A stretch of DNA of 64,000 nucleotides from Aurantiochytrium sp. KH105 (GCA_003116975.1 BGKB01000073.1:62001-126000); one strand, 5' to 3'; positions 8,207 to 19,190 are shown, counted from the stretch's first letter. Numbers and translations: made by a program. Notes: generated by a model not told the origin, from the letters alone.

Positions 8207-10063
8207 ATGGTGACGATGGCGAGACGCTTCGCGGCGGCCCTCCTTTTTGCCGTGGCGGCCGCGGGGCTTTGCGGCGAGGGCAGCGCCGCGGTCGTGCAGG
8301 CGCGTGCGGGCCTCGAGCAAGAGGCCGTCGTCGAGGTTGAGCAAGTCACCTTTGACGCGCTGCTGACCGACGTGGACGGAAGCTCCATTCGGCGCGCGGT
8401 CGTGAGGGACGGCGTTTTCCAGGTGAGCCAAGTGCCGAGCCTCAAAGCCCTGCGTCAGAAGACCTTTGCGGAACTCGTGCAGTGCATGGAGTCCATGGGC
8501 TCGGGTGTCCCCTCGTATTTTCTCGCGGACGACACCATCCGCCGAACCTTTGTCGCCGCCATCGAGCACGGCCAGCGTCACGATTTCAATCTTGCTTCGC
8601 ACTTTGGCGCCTCGACCCTTTCGACGGAGTGCGTCGCCTTTGAAAAATCTGCTGCTGCCCTTCGTGAGCTCATTTCGCGCGTCTCGACGCTCGTTTTCGC
8701 CCAAATCGACGCGCTCTGCGGCACCCGCCAAGGCGGCGAGCACTTTGCACTCCATGCCTCGGGCGAGCCGTATGCCACTGCGCAGTCCTTTTTGCACGCT
8801 GGTGTCCATCTGGAACATTTCCACGCGTACCAAGCGAACTGCACTGGATCTTCTACGGCGCCTGCGCTGGAGATGCATACGGACGCGGGTCTCTTTATTG
8901 CTCTTTTGCCCTCCGCCTTTGTGGATGCGCGTACGGGCATCCCCGTGAATGATGTCGCGCCAGGCCTCGGATTCCTCATTCAAGATGCTCAGGGTGTGGT
9001 AGGCCGCCCTGCTCTGGCTGAAGACGGTGACGTGATTCTCTTTATGATCGGTCAAGGCATGACGGAGCTTGCGGACCGCTGCGTACCCATGCGTCCCGTT
9101 CCGCACGCGTTGGTCATGCAGCCAGCGTGCATGCTGGGTGATGTGGTTCGAACCTGGTATGGTCGCATGTTTTTGCCCCCTGCCGATGGCATCAATGAGT
9201 ACACGCAGCGCACCTTTGGCGAGGACTTGAAGATTCGCACGAGCGCTACGCTTCAGGCTAGCGAGTCTTTTCCCGCGGGCTGCGCCCACGCGTACAACAG
9301 CTCTGACGTGGTCATGGCGCGCGACCTTGCGGATGCCTGTGGCGATGGCGAGTTCTACTGCTGGCATCAGTGCATGGCGTACTCGGATGACTCTGGATGC
9401 ACGGACGACACCGACGAGGCGGATGTCCAGTGCGTGAGTCCGGACGGCACGACATGGTCGCCCACAGCTTCGCCGACGGACCACTGCCCGACGTGCGAGC
9501 CATGGTGCTACTCTGACTCGCTACCGGAGACCAACACGGAGGGTATTTGCAACGGCGTAGGTACCGTCATGTACATGTTTGGTTTCGCGTCGAGCATCGA
9601 TCCCGCGGAGAACTGCGTGAACATCCTTTTCAAGTCTTGGACGCTCGACACGCCGGGGAAACTGGCAGGCGGCACCATTGCCGTTTTCATCTATGGCATG
9701 CTCGTGGAAGCGCACATCTATGCGCGTCGCTACCATCTCAAGAACGTGCAAGACCGTCTCAGGCCGTGGCAGAACAAGCTCATTTACATGACCATGTACA
9801 TCATCCAGGTGCTCAATGGCTACTTTGCCATGCTCATCATCATGACGTACTCGGCTTTTCTCTTTTCAGCGGTCGTGCTTGGTCTTGCCGCGGGTCACTT
9901 CTTCTTTAACATGAATCTGCGTGACATCAAGGGCCAGGCTGCAGAACCGTGTTGCCAGTTCGCGGAGGAGATTGACGATACTCCGGACGAGCCTCCTGGC
10001 AAGGCTGTAGTAAGCATGCCACCGCAAAAGTCTGCCACCGGTTCTTCTTGCTGCCATTCTTGA
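8207..10063 (+). CDS. 2OG-oxygenase-like ectodomain fused to Ctr copper transporter domain
   Basis: 618 codons from the ATG at 8207. Residues 4-27 form a signal peptide (ALLFAVAAAG core). Residues about 45-345 resemble an isopenicillin-N-synthase-type 2-oxoglutarate/Fe(II) oxygenase: H224-x-D226 in LEMHTDAGLF, a later His (PVPHALVMQP, H300) and Arg in RTWYGR (R320). A Cys-rich linker (380-450) follows. Residues about 455-570 match the Ctr copper transporter: CVNILFKSW, a first membrane helix, then YFAMLIIMTYS with the MxxxM pair (542/546), and GLAAGHFFF with the GxxxG packing motif. The C-terminus is SSCCHS, like the metal-binding tails of Ctr proteins. Inference: a copper uptake channel with an extracytosolic metal-binding or oxygenase-like domain. 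Whether the oxygenase is active is unknown. Convergent with the phosphate carrier gene. Confidence 0.75.
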   Translation: MVTMARRFAAALLFAVAAAGLCGEGSAAVVQARAGLEQEAVVEVEQVTFDALLTDVDGSSIRRAVVRDGVFQVSQVPSLKALRQKTFAELVQCMESMGSGVPSYFLADDTIRRTFVAAIEHGQRHDFNLASHFGASTLSTECVAFEKSAAALRELISRVSTLVFAQIDALCGTRQGGEHFALHASGEPYATAQSFLHAGVHLEHFHAYQANCTGSSTAPALEMHTDAGLFIALLPSAFVDARTGIPVNDVAPGLGFLIQDAQGVVGRPALAEDGDVILFMIGQGMTELADRCVPMRPVPHALVMQPACMLGDVVRTWYGRMFLPPADGINEYTQRTFGEDLKIRTSATLQASESFPAGCAHAYNSSDVVMARDLADACGDGEFYCWHQCMAYSDDSGCTDDTDEADVQCVSPDGTTWSPTASPTDHCPTCEPWCYSDSLPETNTEGICNGVGTVMYMFGFASSIDPAENCVNILFKSWTLDTPGKLAGGTIAVFIYGMLVEAHIYARRYHLKNVQDRLRPWQNKLIYMTMYIIQVLNGYFAMLIIMTYSAFLFSAVVLGLAAGHFFFNMNLRDIKGQAAEPCCQFAEEIDDTPDEPPGKAVVSMPPQKSATGSSCCHS

Positions 10064-10857
10064 AACAAGCAAAAAGGCTTTCCATCATTCGGTCCTCAGT
10101 GGACCGACCTTCCGGCCGACGCGCATTCTTCGATGCAGTCGGTACAAGAAAACGCACGCACAAGCCATCAGGATAAAATTTTCCTGTTGCGCCTTTATCC
10201 ATCCATCCATCCATTCATGCGTGCAACAACCAAGTGCACATTTCTCTTACGTGTTTCAAGACCCCACATCCTGGGTTCTTGTCTTTTCATTTCTTCTTCT
10301 TCTTCTTTTTCTTCTTCCATGAATCCGCAAAAAGATGAAAGGCTTCATGTTTTCATCACTCATTGCATCGTCCTTTGCATGCTGTGCGATCATGGAAGAA
10401 GCATCGTTTCATACCAAGGCATATTCACCCAAACTAAATTCAACTTACCAAGGCATTTTTTTTCTCTCCCTCTCCGCTTGTTTCATTTCTCCGAGACCAA
10501 AGCTTTGCGCGTCGTTCTTTTGATGGAAAAAAGGATACGTGAGTTTCAAGAAATTGCTGGGGCAATCAACGGGAAGGTATCCTGTTGCTAGGTAGTAGAT
10601 GGTGCTATAATGCTGCTTCCAGTGTTGCATTCACATGTGAGGAATTTCTGACGCACATGAAATGTGTATGTGTCTGATTATACTCACAGCGAACAAGGAT
10701 GAGTTGCTGCTATGTGTTTGTAAAAAAAGAATAGAGTGCGGCCATCAAGAGCAAAGAACAAGAGATCGCAGACACAGCGATATTACTTCGTTTAACCCAG
10801 CAGGGATGTGAAGGCGTGCGCGGCACGAGGTGGAGAAAGATGAGGTCAGGTTCTCGC
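10064..10857. other. Convergent intergenic region
   Basis: 794 bp between the 3' ends of two convergent genes. It holds short simple repeats (TTC tract around 10290-10318, ATCC tract around 10197-10213) and AT-rich stretches suited to 3' UTRs. No gene is supported. Confidence 0.55.
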
Positions 10858-12080
10858 TTACTTGTGCTCGAGCTCGGCGGGGTCCGTGAAGTGGAACTTG
10901 GAGGCACCGGTGAAGGCCATGACGGTGTCGAAGATACCGAACTGACCGGCGGTGAGGGTACCGATCATGATGCAACGGGCCGGGAGACCAGTGAGGCAGA
11001 GCTTGACGAAGCCAAGCTCGGCGGCGACGCGGCCGAGACGGACGAACATGGTACCCTTGCCACCGGCGCCGGGCTTGTTGATGACGGAAAGGAGGGTATC
11101 AGCGGGGTGCGAGATGATGGCGGCGGCGACACCGGCAATGACACCAGAGGCAAGCGAGACGGAAACCTTGGTGGACTCGGGGGCGGTGGCGAGGTCAATG
11201 CTGGTCATCTCGCAGATCTTCTCCTGGGCGGCACCCTGGACGGCGAACTTGGCCATGGTGTAGGGAACCTGCTTGAAGAGGATGGGGATGAAGCCACTGT
11301 AGAAGCCAGAGATAAAGCCCTCATCGGCAATGATCTTGGGGAAGGCAGAGATGAGGCCCGAAGCGTAGCTCGGGTTGGACACGAGCTTGATGCGGGTGGC
11401 CTCGAGGGGGCAGAGGAAGATATCAGCAATGAACTCGGCGGCAGCGGCGGACGAGAGGTAGATGGGGAAGCGGTACTCCCAGGCCTTCTCGACACCAAAG
11501 TAGCTTGCCTGCTGGATCTTGAAGAACTCGACACCACCGAACTTGAACCAGCCCTGGATGAAGTAGCCGACGGCAGTGGGGCCAAGGCCAGTGGCGAGCG
11601 CGCCGACACCCTCCTCGGCGATAACCTTGCGGAAGCCGGAGATCATGCCAGTGTACTTGGTGGGCTCGAGCTGCATGCGGGTCTTGACGACATCGACGGG
11701 GCACAGGGCACCGTGGGTGATACCACAGCAGACACCCTACGCGCGAAAAAGAAAAGCAACCCAAAAAGCAAGCAAAAGAATGCAAGCCGCGCACCGTCAT
11801 GGTCAGTCTCTGTTTCATCGATTCAATCAAGACCGCGTGGCTCTTTCTCTACATGTGTGTATGTCTCAAGCATTCACACAGATAGAGAGAGAGAGAGAAC
11901 GCTAGTCTGCAGTCTATGTGGCAAGACTTTTCCACATTTGTAACTTACACCCGAGAAAGCGCCCTTGAGGAAGTACATGAGGTCGAAGGGGCCCTGGTCA
12001 GCGCCGGACATGGCGCGCACAGGCTTGTGCTCCTTCTCGACGGCCACGCGGGCCTGCATCGATCCGAGGGGGCCGAACAT
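10858..12080 (-). CDS. SLC25A3: Mitochondrial phosphate carrier (two exons)
   Basis: Exon 1 is 12080-11949 (44 codons, from MFGPLGSMQ to KGAFSG), the intron is 11948-11737 (212 bp, GTAAGT...CGTAG), and exon 2 is 11736-10858, giving 336 residues. The splice joins KGAFSG to GVCCGITHGALCPVDVVKTR, restoring the first carrier signature. Three SLC25 repeats are visible with PVDVVKTRMQ, PLEATRIKLV and the weaker PADTLLSVI. Phosphate-carrier traits include the GLGPTAVGYFIQGWFKFGG stretch and FKVQ-like FKIQ. The product imports phosphate with protons into the mitochondrial matrix for ATP synthesis. Family identity is strong; the gene symbol follows animal usage. Confidence 0.93.
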
Positions 12081-13748
12081 TTTTCCTGGTGTTGGGTTTA
12101 GCGCGAAAGCTTCCTTCTTTCTGCCTGCACGTGAATCCGATATTGCGCCACGGCGTTAGTTCATCCGCCCGTCCGTCCGTCCGTCTGTCCGCGTTCCTCC
12201 GGCTTTATGCTCCCCTCCTCCTCCCGGGCCTCCTCGCCTCGCCTTGGCCTCTCCCCGCCGGCCCCTCTCCCGTGCATTTGCATTCGCGGCCACCAGTCGC
12301 TGCGCAGCTGCTGCTGCAGCAGCTGCTGCTGGTTGGACTCCGCGTCATTGCCCGCCCCCTAGCGTTTCCCCTACGCGGCGCCTAGCCCCTCGCCGGCTGC
12401 GCCGCGTCGATCCTCGCCCTCGCGCCTGCACCGCGCCGCCCGCGCCCGCGCGGCGCCGCCCGCTCGCGCGCAGGCGCGGCGGGCGGGAGAGGCGCGCGCG
12501 GGAGGGGCGCGGCGGCGCGGCGCGGGCGGCGGCGGGCGCGGCGGCGGGCGCGGCGGCGCGCGTGACGCACGTACTGGGTGGGTGGTCTCGGCCTGCGGCT
12601 CGTACTGGGTCTGCAGGGCTTTTCCGAGGCCGCTCGCTGCAGCGCGCACTGGCGCCGCGTGCCCCCCCCGCCCGCGATCGCGGCCGCCCTCGCGCCGCCG
12701 CCGCGCGCCGCCCCGCGGGGGCGCGCGGGGACTCCCGCGCGCCGCGCAGGCCCCCGCGGCCGCTAGCCGCCGCCTAGGGGGCCCTACGCGTTCCGCGCCG
12801 TTCCACGCCGCGCGCGAGGCGGGCGCCCGCCGGTGACGAGTGATGCGAGCAGTGATGACCGCGACTGCGACGCAGACATCGCGAGGATGTGTAGTACGTA
12901 GCGCATCTCGGCCGAGAAAGGCCTCGGGAGACTGCGAGCGAGCGAGCGAGCGACGCGAGCGGCGGGCCGCCGAGAGCCGCAGCTCGTCCTCTGCGCGGAG
13001 CGAGGGCGCCGGGTGGAGGCAGGCAGGCAGGCATTGGCTGCGCTGGCGCACGCGCACACCGACCGTCATGGCACTCACAGTCAATCGACGAGTCAGACGC
13101 GCAGAGGGAAGAGGAGGGAGGTGAAGAGAACGGAACGGATGGAACGGCTCGGTTTAGTTCGGCGCACTGGCAGCAGTGCAGTGCAGAGCAGCGCAGCGCA
13201 GTGCAAGGTGAGGTGGTGGTGCACACGTGTCCGGTGAGCGAGGATGGTGAGGAGGAGGACGAGGCGTGGGTGCTGCGTATGTCGGAGGGGAGTTTGGGCG
13301 GACGCTGGTGGGTGGGTGTTTGGAGCTGGGTTAATTATCGCTCGCTGCAGGGCGGCACAGTGCAGTGCAGTGGCACCAGGGTAGTTCATCGCTCTCGGCA
13401 AGACTCGGCGGGACTCGACTCGACTCGACTTGAGACTGAGCTGAGGCGCCACCGGCCTCTTTATCGGTTAAATACATTTCGTTGGCAGAAGACAGGCTGG
13501 GAAGAAGGGGCAGAGGAAATCCAAAGAGTTAACGCTACACGCAAGCGGTCAAGCTCGCGCGTCTCGCCTGCGCAAGGCGGGACGTGTCGACGCGAGACGA
13601 GGGGAGGCGAGGCGCAGATCGTTGGAAACGAGGACTCCGTGTCTCCTTGCGCGACAACCGAACTGAAGCCGCGTTCACCTCGCGAACACCTGCCGCCACC
13701 AGAGTATTGGCCTTTCGCATTCAAGAGCTTGACAGTGCAGCACCAACA
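12081..13748. other. Divergent GC-rich intergenic region
   Basis: 1.67 kb between the phosphate carrier and methyltransferase genes, which point apart. It contains a (GTCC)n tract near 12169-12190, an extremely GC-rich block at about 12370-12790, and (CAGTG)-like short repeats around 13175-13205. Long frames here are Arg/Ala-rich products of base composition, not supported genes. Confidence 0.6.
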
Positions 13749-15893
13749 ATGACGCAAAGCGAGCGCATCGAAGAAACGTGCACGATGCAAGATCGTATGA
13801 TGAAAAAGTCAAGCGTTGACAAAGAGGGCATCGAGGAGGACCGCATCGAGGTGCAGCTCATGGAAGAACATAAAGAGGAAACGTCAAGCGACTGCGACAG
13901 CATCGTCGAAGGCCTCATTGGCTGCACCACCACCACCACCACCACCTCGTGCACACGCAAAAACAACGAGCATGTGCTGGAGCAAGGAGCTCGCTTCAGT
14001 GAAAGCGTGCTCTGGGACATGATGCGTCGCTTCTATGCTGACCAGGGCGTCGATGCGTGGTCCCTAGGTATCGTTCCGCACTTTATTACATGCAACGCCT
14101 TTATCGCACGATCGTACGCCAAGATCCTGCAGAGCTACTTGAGCGACCTGCACGCCAAAGGTGCCGTTGATCCCAGCGAACCTGTCTACATTGTAGAGCT
14201 TGGCGTTGGGTCGGGCAAGTTCTCTTTCCTGCTGCTCAAGGCGCTGGTGGAGCGCATGGAGGCCATGTACGGTGACGATCCTCCCGTTCGCTTCAAGTAC
14301 GTGCTAACGGACTTTTGTGAGACGCCTTTTGCATTTTGGCGCAAACATCCTGCGCTGCAGCGGTACTTGAATGCCGGTCTTCTCGACTTTGCCAAGTTCG
14401 ATGCGTGCCAAGATGATGCGATCCGTCTCGAGATGTGCGGATCTGTGGTTCGCAACATGGCTAATCCGCCCATCGTTGTGGCAAACTACCTCTTTGACAC
14501 CTTGCCTGCGGACGCCTATCGCGTCAAGGATGGCGTGCTCAGCCATGGGCTCTTGACGGTCAAGACCGCGACCGTAGAGCGCGACCGCACAGACCCCGCG
14601 ATCCTCAATCGCTTTTCTCCTCATTGGGAATGGGACCCTGTTTCTCTTGCAGGCCGCAGCGAGAGAAGTAAAGACCAGCAGGACGAGCAGGCTCAGCAGC
14701 AACAAGAGCAGCGGCAAAATAACCCGGAGTCGACGCCCGACGAGACGGATTCGATTTGCCACGAGATTCTCGCATGGTATGCCGCGCACTTTGGCAAGAC
14801 AGACGCGTCGTTCCTGCTGCCGACGCAGTCGCTCCGATGCCTTGATCGCCTTCGCTCGCTCTCTCGCACGGGCCGCCTCATGGTACTTTCCGGCGACAAG
14901 GGTCAGTCGACGACGATCTCGCTGCGACAAAATGGTCTTTGCGATCCACACATTGCTGTCCACGGCTCGTTCTCGCTCATGGTCAATTATCATGCCATTG
15001 GACTCTGGTTCCAAGCGCATGGTGGCTTCGCACTGCACTGTCCGCTCGAGGACGCCTCGCTCAAAGTTTCGGCCTTTGTGATTGAGACGCCTTCGCCCGT
15101 CGACTCGCCCTTGGACACTACATCATGGAATTGTTTCGGCGAGGCTGCGCCAGCGCTCACGCGGCCCTTTGCAGGACTGCGACTTGCCTTTACAGAGACT
15201 GTGGGTGATTTCGGTCCGGACCACTTTTTCCAACTGCAGCAGCGCGAACTTGCTGACTGCGCGGCCTCGCAGGACGAGTCGCTTGTGCGGGCCGTCGTTG
15301 CGCTCCTTCAGCTCAGCGATTGGGACGCCGACCTTGTTTTCAAGTATCGTGAGGTACTTTTGAACAATCTTGGCGTCTGCAATGTGCGCCTTCTCAACGA
15401 TTTGCGCCGCGGTATGGAGCGCGCTTGGGAAAACTACTTTTTCCTGGAGCGCGAAAAGGACTTTGCCTTTGAGCTCGGCCGCTTTTACTATGGCCTGCAA
15501 GAGTACCAGCGCGCTCTTGTGTTTTATTCCAAGTCTTCTGACCTCGTCGGCAAACATCATGTCACGGAGCACAATATTGGTCTTTGCCACGCAAGTCTTG
15601 GAAATCGCCAGGCGGCTCTCGATCGTTTCGACTCGTGTTTACGACTGAACCCAACGTACGTCAAGGCCAGCGAGCAGCGCGCCAAATTGCTGCCTCGAAG
15701 CCCGTGTCTGACGCCGACCCGACGCGATCTTATTGAAAAGGAGCGCATTGCGAAGTCGCCGCAGAACTCGCGTCACGTTCGCATTTCCTTCGATCCGGAA
15801 GTCATTGAACGCGCCAAGACGCCGCAGGCTTCGACCCCTTTGTCCCGCTGCTCGACTGTGCGCGACATTTCGCGCGGCGAGGAGCTCCTTTAG
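13749..15893 (+). CDS. SAM-dependent methyltransferase with C-terminal TPR
   Basis: 714 codons from the ATG at 13749 (the frame is open a further 55 codons upstream without another ATG). After a charged, low-complexity N-terminus with a Thr run (CACCAC repeats), the segment ITCNAFIARSYAKILQSYL precedes a class I methyltransferase core: VYIVELGVGSGKFSFLLLKA is motif I, FKYVLTDF the following strand, and IVVANYLFDTLPADA a motif resembling the MidA-like and related families. Towards the C-terminus FELGRFYYGLQEYQRALVFY and HNIGLCHASLGNRQAALDRF form two or three tetratricopeptide repeats. The substrate cannot be read from sequence; a protein or metabolite methyltransferase is equally possible. Confidence 0.65.
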   Translation: MTQSERIEETCTMQDRMMKKSSVDKEGIEEDRIEVQLMEEHKEETSSDCDSIVEGLIGCTTTTTTTSCTRKNNEHVLEQGARFSESVLWDMMRRFYADQGVDAWSLGIVPHFITCNAFIARSYAKILQSYLSDLHAKGAVDPSEPVYIVELGVGSGKFSFLLLKALVERMEAMYGDDPPVRFKYVLTDFCETPFAFWRKHPALQRYLNAGLLDFAKFDACQDDAIRLEMCGSVVRNMANPPIVVANYLFDTLPADAYRVKDGVLSHGLLTVKTATVERDRTDPAILNRFSPHWEWDPVSLAGRSERSKDQQDEQAQQQQEQRQNNPESTPDETDSICHEILAWYAAHFGKTDASFLLPTQSLRCLDRLRSLSRTGRLMVLSGDKGQSTTISLRQNGLCDPHIAVHGSFSLMVNYHAIGLWFQAHGGFALHCPLEDASLKVSAFVIETPSPVDSPLDTTSWNCFGEAAPALTRPFAGLRLAFTETVGDFGPDHFFQLQQRELADCAASQDESLVRAVVALLQLSDWDADLVFKYREVLLNNLGVCNVRLLNDLRRGMERAWENYFFLEREKDFAFELGRFYYGLQEYQRALVFYSKSSDLVGKHHVTEHNIGLCHASLGNRQAALDRFDSCLRLNPTYVKASEQRAKLLPRSPCLTPTRRDLIEKERIAKSPQNSRHVRISFDPEVIERAKTPQASTPLSRCSTVRDISRGEELL

Positions 15894-16109
15894 CTCGGCG
15901 CGCCTCGCCCGCCATCTCTGGTTCTTTTTCTTCCTCCAGACTGACATGACATGCTAACTCTCCATTTGAACGAACTTTCTGCCTCTGTGTCTCATAATGT
16001 TATCCAAGGAATATCCCTATCTCAGAGCCCCATACTAAAAATGAATATTTTTATCCTTTAAATTTTGACTAAAAGAAATTTTTACGTAGGAGTTAGCTCT
16101 ACATAATAA

Positions 16110-16131
16110 ATAAGGATAAAATTATCCTTAT
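16110..16131. repeat. Subterminal hairpin, left end of transposon
   Basis: Ten-base arms ATAAGGATAA and TTATCCTTAT separated by two bases. The AAGGATA/TATCCTT core recurs in the right-end palindrome at 19169-19190. Confidence 0.75.
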
Positions 16132-16305
16132 TTCTTCGAACGAGTTAGTTGCGGACAGCGCCGGTCCTTGGTTTCACGGTTAGCGATCGCGAGCAGACCT
16201 TCTTCGCCGGGTGAACTTGCTGCACCCCAAGTCTCAGGCAAGGAGACGCAGTAGCGGCCGCGCAAGGGTCTTTGGCGCTCGGCCCATCCCTGAGAGCGGC
16301 TGACG

Positions 16306-18931
16306 ATGGTTGAGTCTCGCCGGGACGGCAAGCGCAGCTTGTCGCGCGACTCAACGTCGTCGAGCGAACTTAACTACCACGCTCAAGCGCCTCAACGACG
16401 ACGTCTCGCCTTACGCGTCGCTACCTCGTCTGCGGACCCCGAGACGTTGTCTCGTGCAGAGACGCGGTCTCCTGCAGTGACGCACGTTCTTCACGATTCG
16501 CAGGCAACTCGAGAGTACGTGCCATCCGTCTCTTCCCAAGAAGATCAGCGCGATCTCCGTGCTGCGTCTCGAGCAGAATCGCAAGCAGCTTTCGATTCGC
16601 AGGCAACTCGAGAGTACGTGCCATCCGACTCTTCTCAAGAAGATCAGCGCGATCTCCATGCTGCGTCTCGAGCAGAATCGCAAGCAGCTTTCGATTCGCA
16701 GGCAACTCGCGAGTACGTGCAGTCAGCCTCTGCTCCGGAACACTTTGACTCGCAGGCCACACAAGACGTGTCTACCGCAACAGAGCCTCGCGGCGCAGAT
16801 CTGCCACTCAGGAACCGATCGCAGCGTGCAACCTCTTCTGGCAAGGGGAAAACTAAGCAATGCAATCACTGCTTTCGCACTGACCATGCACGGAAGTCCC
16901 ACAATCTGTGCCCCTTCAATCCGATCAACGCTCCCGCATCCAACGAAGATAATGCATTCTACAGCAATGACAACAACCCAAGGCGACTCGACGGTAGCCG
17001 TGGCACCATACATGGTGGTATCAGAGGTGGCCGAGGACGTGACCCCGGCTGCATCCTTAGAGGAGGGCCTGGTCAAACCCAGGGGTATGGAGGCGAAGGT
17101 GGACGCGTGCTGGCAGCGCTGTGCAGACTGGTTTGTGCTCCGTCTCTTCACGATCACCGCCACGACCAGTGGAGCGATAACCAGCCAGGATGAGAATGTC
17201 ATCCGATATTTACGAAAAGAGGACTCGGAAGATCCGGACAGTCCTTTGCCTGCGGGCTTTACGGATGCTGACAGCACCACAGACAATGCAGGAACAACAA
17301 GAGTTGATGACTTCGACAACGACGTAGACGACGACGTTGACGACGGGGGCGCACGTGCCGCGGCTATCGCCGATGAAGACGATGAGAGCGATCTCGACAC
17401 GACTTGCTCTGGACCCGGAAGTCAGGCGGACACCGCATCTGAAGACTCTGACAATGAAGCCAACTCTGCTATCGCCAATGTTGACGCGGATGCTGACGAA
17501 ATGGAACGGGCAAAATGCGAGCTGATGAAGTCTTGGTTCTTCACACGAGGCGCTGTCACAAAGGCAATGAAAAGTGGGACGATAAACGAGAAGAACCTGT
17601 TCAAGGCTCTCCAGCGGCAGTCATGGTGCGTTGAACTCTATGATGTCGGCCTATTGGCCAATGCGAAGCACCCATACATAGCCGCATCGTGTGACGGGAT
17701 TGGCCTCATTCTTCCTCCTTGTGAAGCAAACTCGATCTCGCCCGTTTCAGTGCTAGCTGCAATTGAGTTCAAGACGAGGTCTGGTGTCGATACGCTGGAC
17801 CGGGCTCGCAAAGTCTCAACAGAGCACGGAGCATACTTTCAGTGCACAGTGCAGGATGAAGTCTGGTGGGATGCTGTTCCCAAAGCAAACCGTGCTCAAG
17901 TATTGCACCAAGCTGTTGTTCTGGACACAGACTACGTTCTGTTTGTGGAAGGCTCGACTACGGAACTCATTTACTCGTGCTTGGTGTGTGTTCCAGCGGC
18001 GGTTCGAAGTTCATACCTTGCAGCTTTGCTTCGACACAAGAGGTTACTCGAATGGGCCTACAAAACACCAAACGATGGGACATCCCTGCCAAAACCACCC
18101 CTTGAGCTGTTCTCAGCGGAAGACTGCTCCATCATTGCCTCCCACATGCGTCTGTGGCGCGCGGTTCGCACCAAAGTTTTAGCTGATGGAAAGCCGCTTC
18201 CTCCCATTCGAATTTTCAAGTGTCTTGCGCAATGCGCGTACAATTATATGAAGGGCGGAACCGATGGACATACACAATTCGTGGCTGCTATCACAGACAC
18301 GGGTTCCTTCAAGTTGAATTTCGAGCAGAAGATCTGCTTACGTGGCGTCCTTCAATTGGTTGTAAACTCATTCATCCTGTATCGCGTGTTTCGCGCCTGC
18401 ACCACACCGAACTTTGAATTCAAGTTTCCATACAACTCAATTCTCGAGTTTCGAACTGCATGCAACATGATTTCAGACCTCAGGACGTTCTGTCTCAATC
18501 TTTCATGCTCGCTTGCAGAGCCCGACTTCTTGCCCGCATCTCCGAGATCATGCAGTCAATCAGACCAGGATTCTTCAACTTCATCACATTCAAAAGACGG
18601 CCATTCCACCCAAGCGCAGGCTGATAAGATTGTGAGTAGTTGTCAATGAAAGCACGTAGGAAAGATCCGGGAGTTCTTCAACAAAGGAAGTGGCCAACAG
18701 GTCAGACTCGACAAGTCATTGAATCACAACTCAATCTCGCTGGGTAAAAGGCCTTCTGGCCAACTCATACAGCGAATGTGCGCAATGTGCGGTGACAACG
18801 ACAAGCGAGCAAGCAGAATGTGCACAACGTGCAAGGTTCCACTTCACATCCACGTGTCAGCTTCTAATGGACCTCACTCTTGCCATGATCAATGGCATTT
18901 CAATAAGTTCTGCATTTCTCACCATAAATAA
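16306..18931 (+). pseudogene. Transposon gene: zinc knuckle, YqaJ-like nuclease, piggyBac-like C-terminus
   Basis: The N-terminal part (from the ATG at 16306) contains three 33-residue repeats beginning DSQATREYV, then a zinc-knuckle-like CNHCFRTDHARKSHNLCPFN. At about 16950-16990 the plausible frame changes by +1. The second frame carries an acidic linker, then a PD-(D/E)XK domain of the YqaJ/lambda-exonuclease type: Asp in ASCDGIG (17693), Glu and Lys in AAIEFKT (17765, 17771), and a Q-motif-like HQAVVLDTDYVLF. Beyond it NYMKGGTDGHTQF and VVNSFILYRVF resemble the C-terminal part of piggyBac transposases. An in-frame TGA at 18647-18649 precedes a zinc ribbon (CAMCGDND, CTTCKVPLHI, H/C pairs) typical of piggyBac tails. 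Two lesions suggest an inactive copy. No piggyBac DDD core is visible. Confidence 0.6.
16495..16770 (+). repeat. 99-bp tandem coding repeat
   Basis: Units start at 16495, 16594 and 16693, each opening with the codons for DSQATREY; the third is truncated and a partial fourth (DSQATQD) follows. Two full units are nearly identical at nucleotide level, so the duplication is recent. Confidence 0.85.
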
Positions 18932-19082
18932 GCAGATATATGCATGCCGACTTCTGAAGACCCGACATCATTCATTGTTTACACCAGAATGTTTTCTGAT
19001 CATCCCTCTCCTTCACATCATGAAAAACCTTTTTAAACTTTGAAAAGGTAGTTCTACACCGTTCCACGACCACGTTTATATG

Positions 19083-19108
19083 AAAAACGAATAAAAATAT
19101 TCGTTTTT
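19083..19108. repeat. Subterminal hairpin, right end of transposon
   Basis: Eleven-base arms AAAAACGAATA and TATTCGTTTTT around a four-base loop, inside the right end of the transposon. Confidence 0.75.
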
Positions 19109-19168
19109 GCAAACCCTATCAAAAAGGTGGAGACTTTTCTTTTAAAATTTAATTAGGAATAAGCAGTA

Positions 19169-19190
19169 ACAAGGATATTAATATCCTTGT
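19169..19190. repeat. 22-bp perfect palindrome near the right terminus
   Basis: A perfect palindrome centred on ATTAAT with AAGGAT/ATCCTT arms, two bases inside the right terminal inverted repeat. It may be a transposase-binding or cruciform site. Confidence 0.8.

Noticed and set aside
7691-9484. 597-codon minus-strand frame
   Set aside because: Antisense to the 2OG/Ctr fusion; the plus strand has signal peptide, catalytic motifs and membrane helices, the minus strand none.
10816-11943. 375-codon plus-strand frame rich in Gly, Asp and Glu
   Set aside because: Mirror of the phosphate carrier codons on the other strand.
12371-13084. 237-codon minus-strand frame, Arg/Ala/Pro-rich
   Set aside because: Lies in a block of extreme GC content where stops are rare in all frames; no motif or plausible composition.
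18634-18661. 28-bp GT...AG segment around the TGA at 18647, considered as a tiny intron
   Set aside because: Its removal would shift the frame and lose the downstream zinc ribbon, and 28 bp is shorter than any other intron in the window (58 bp or more).
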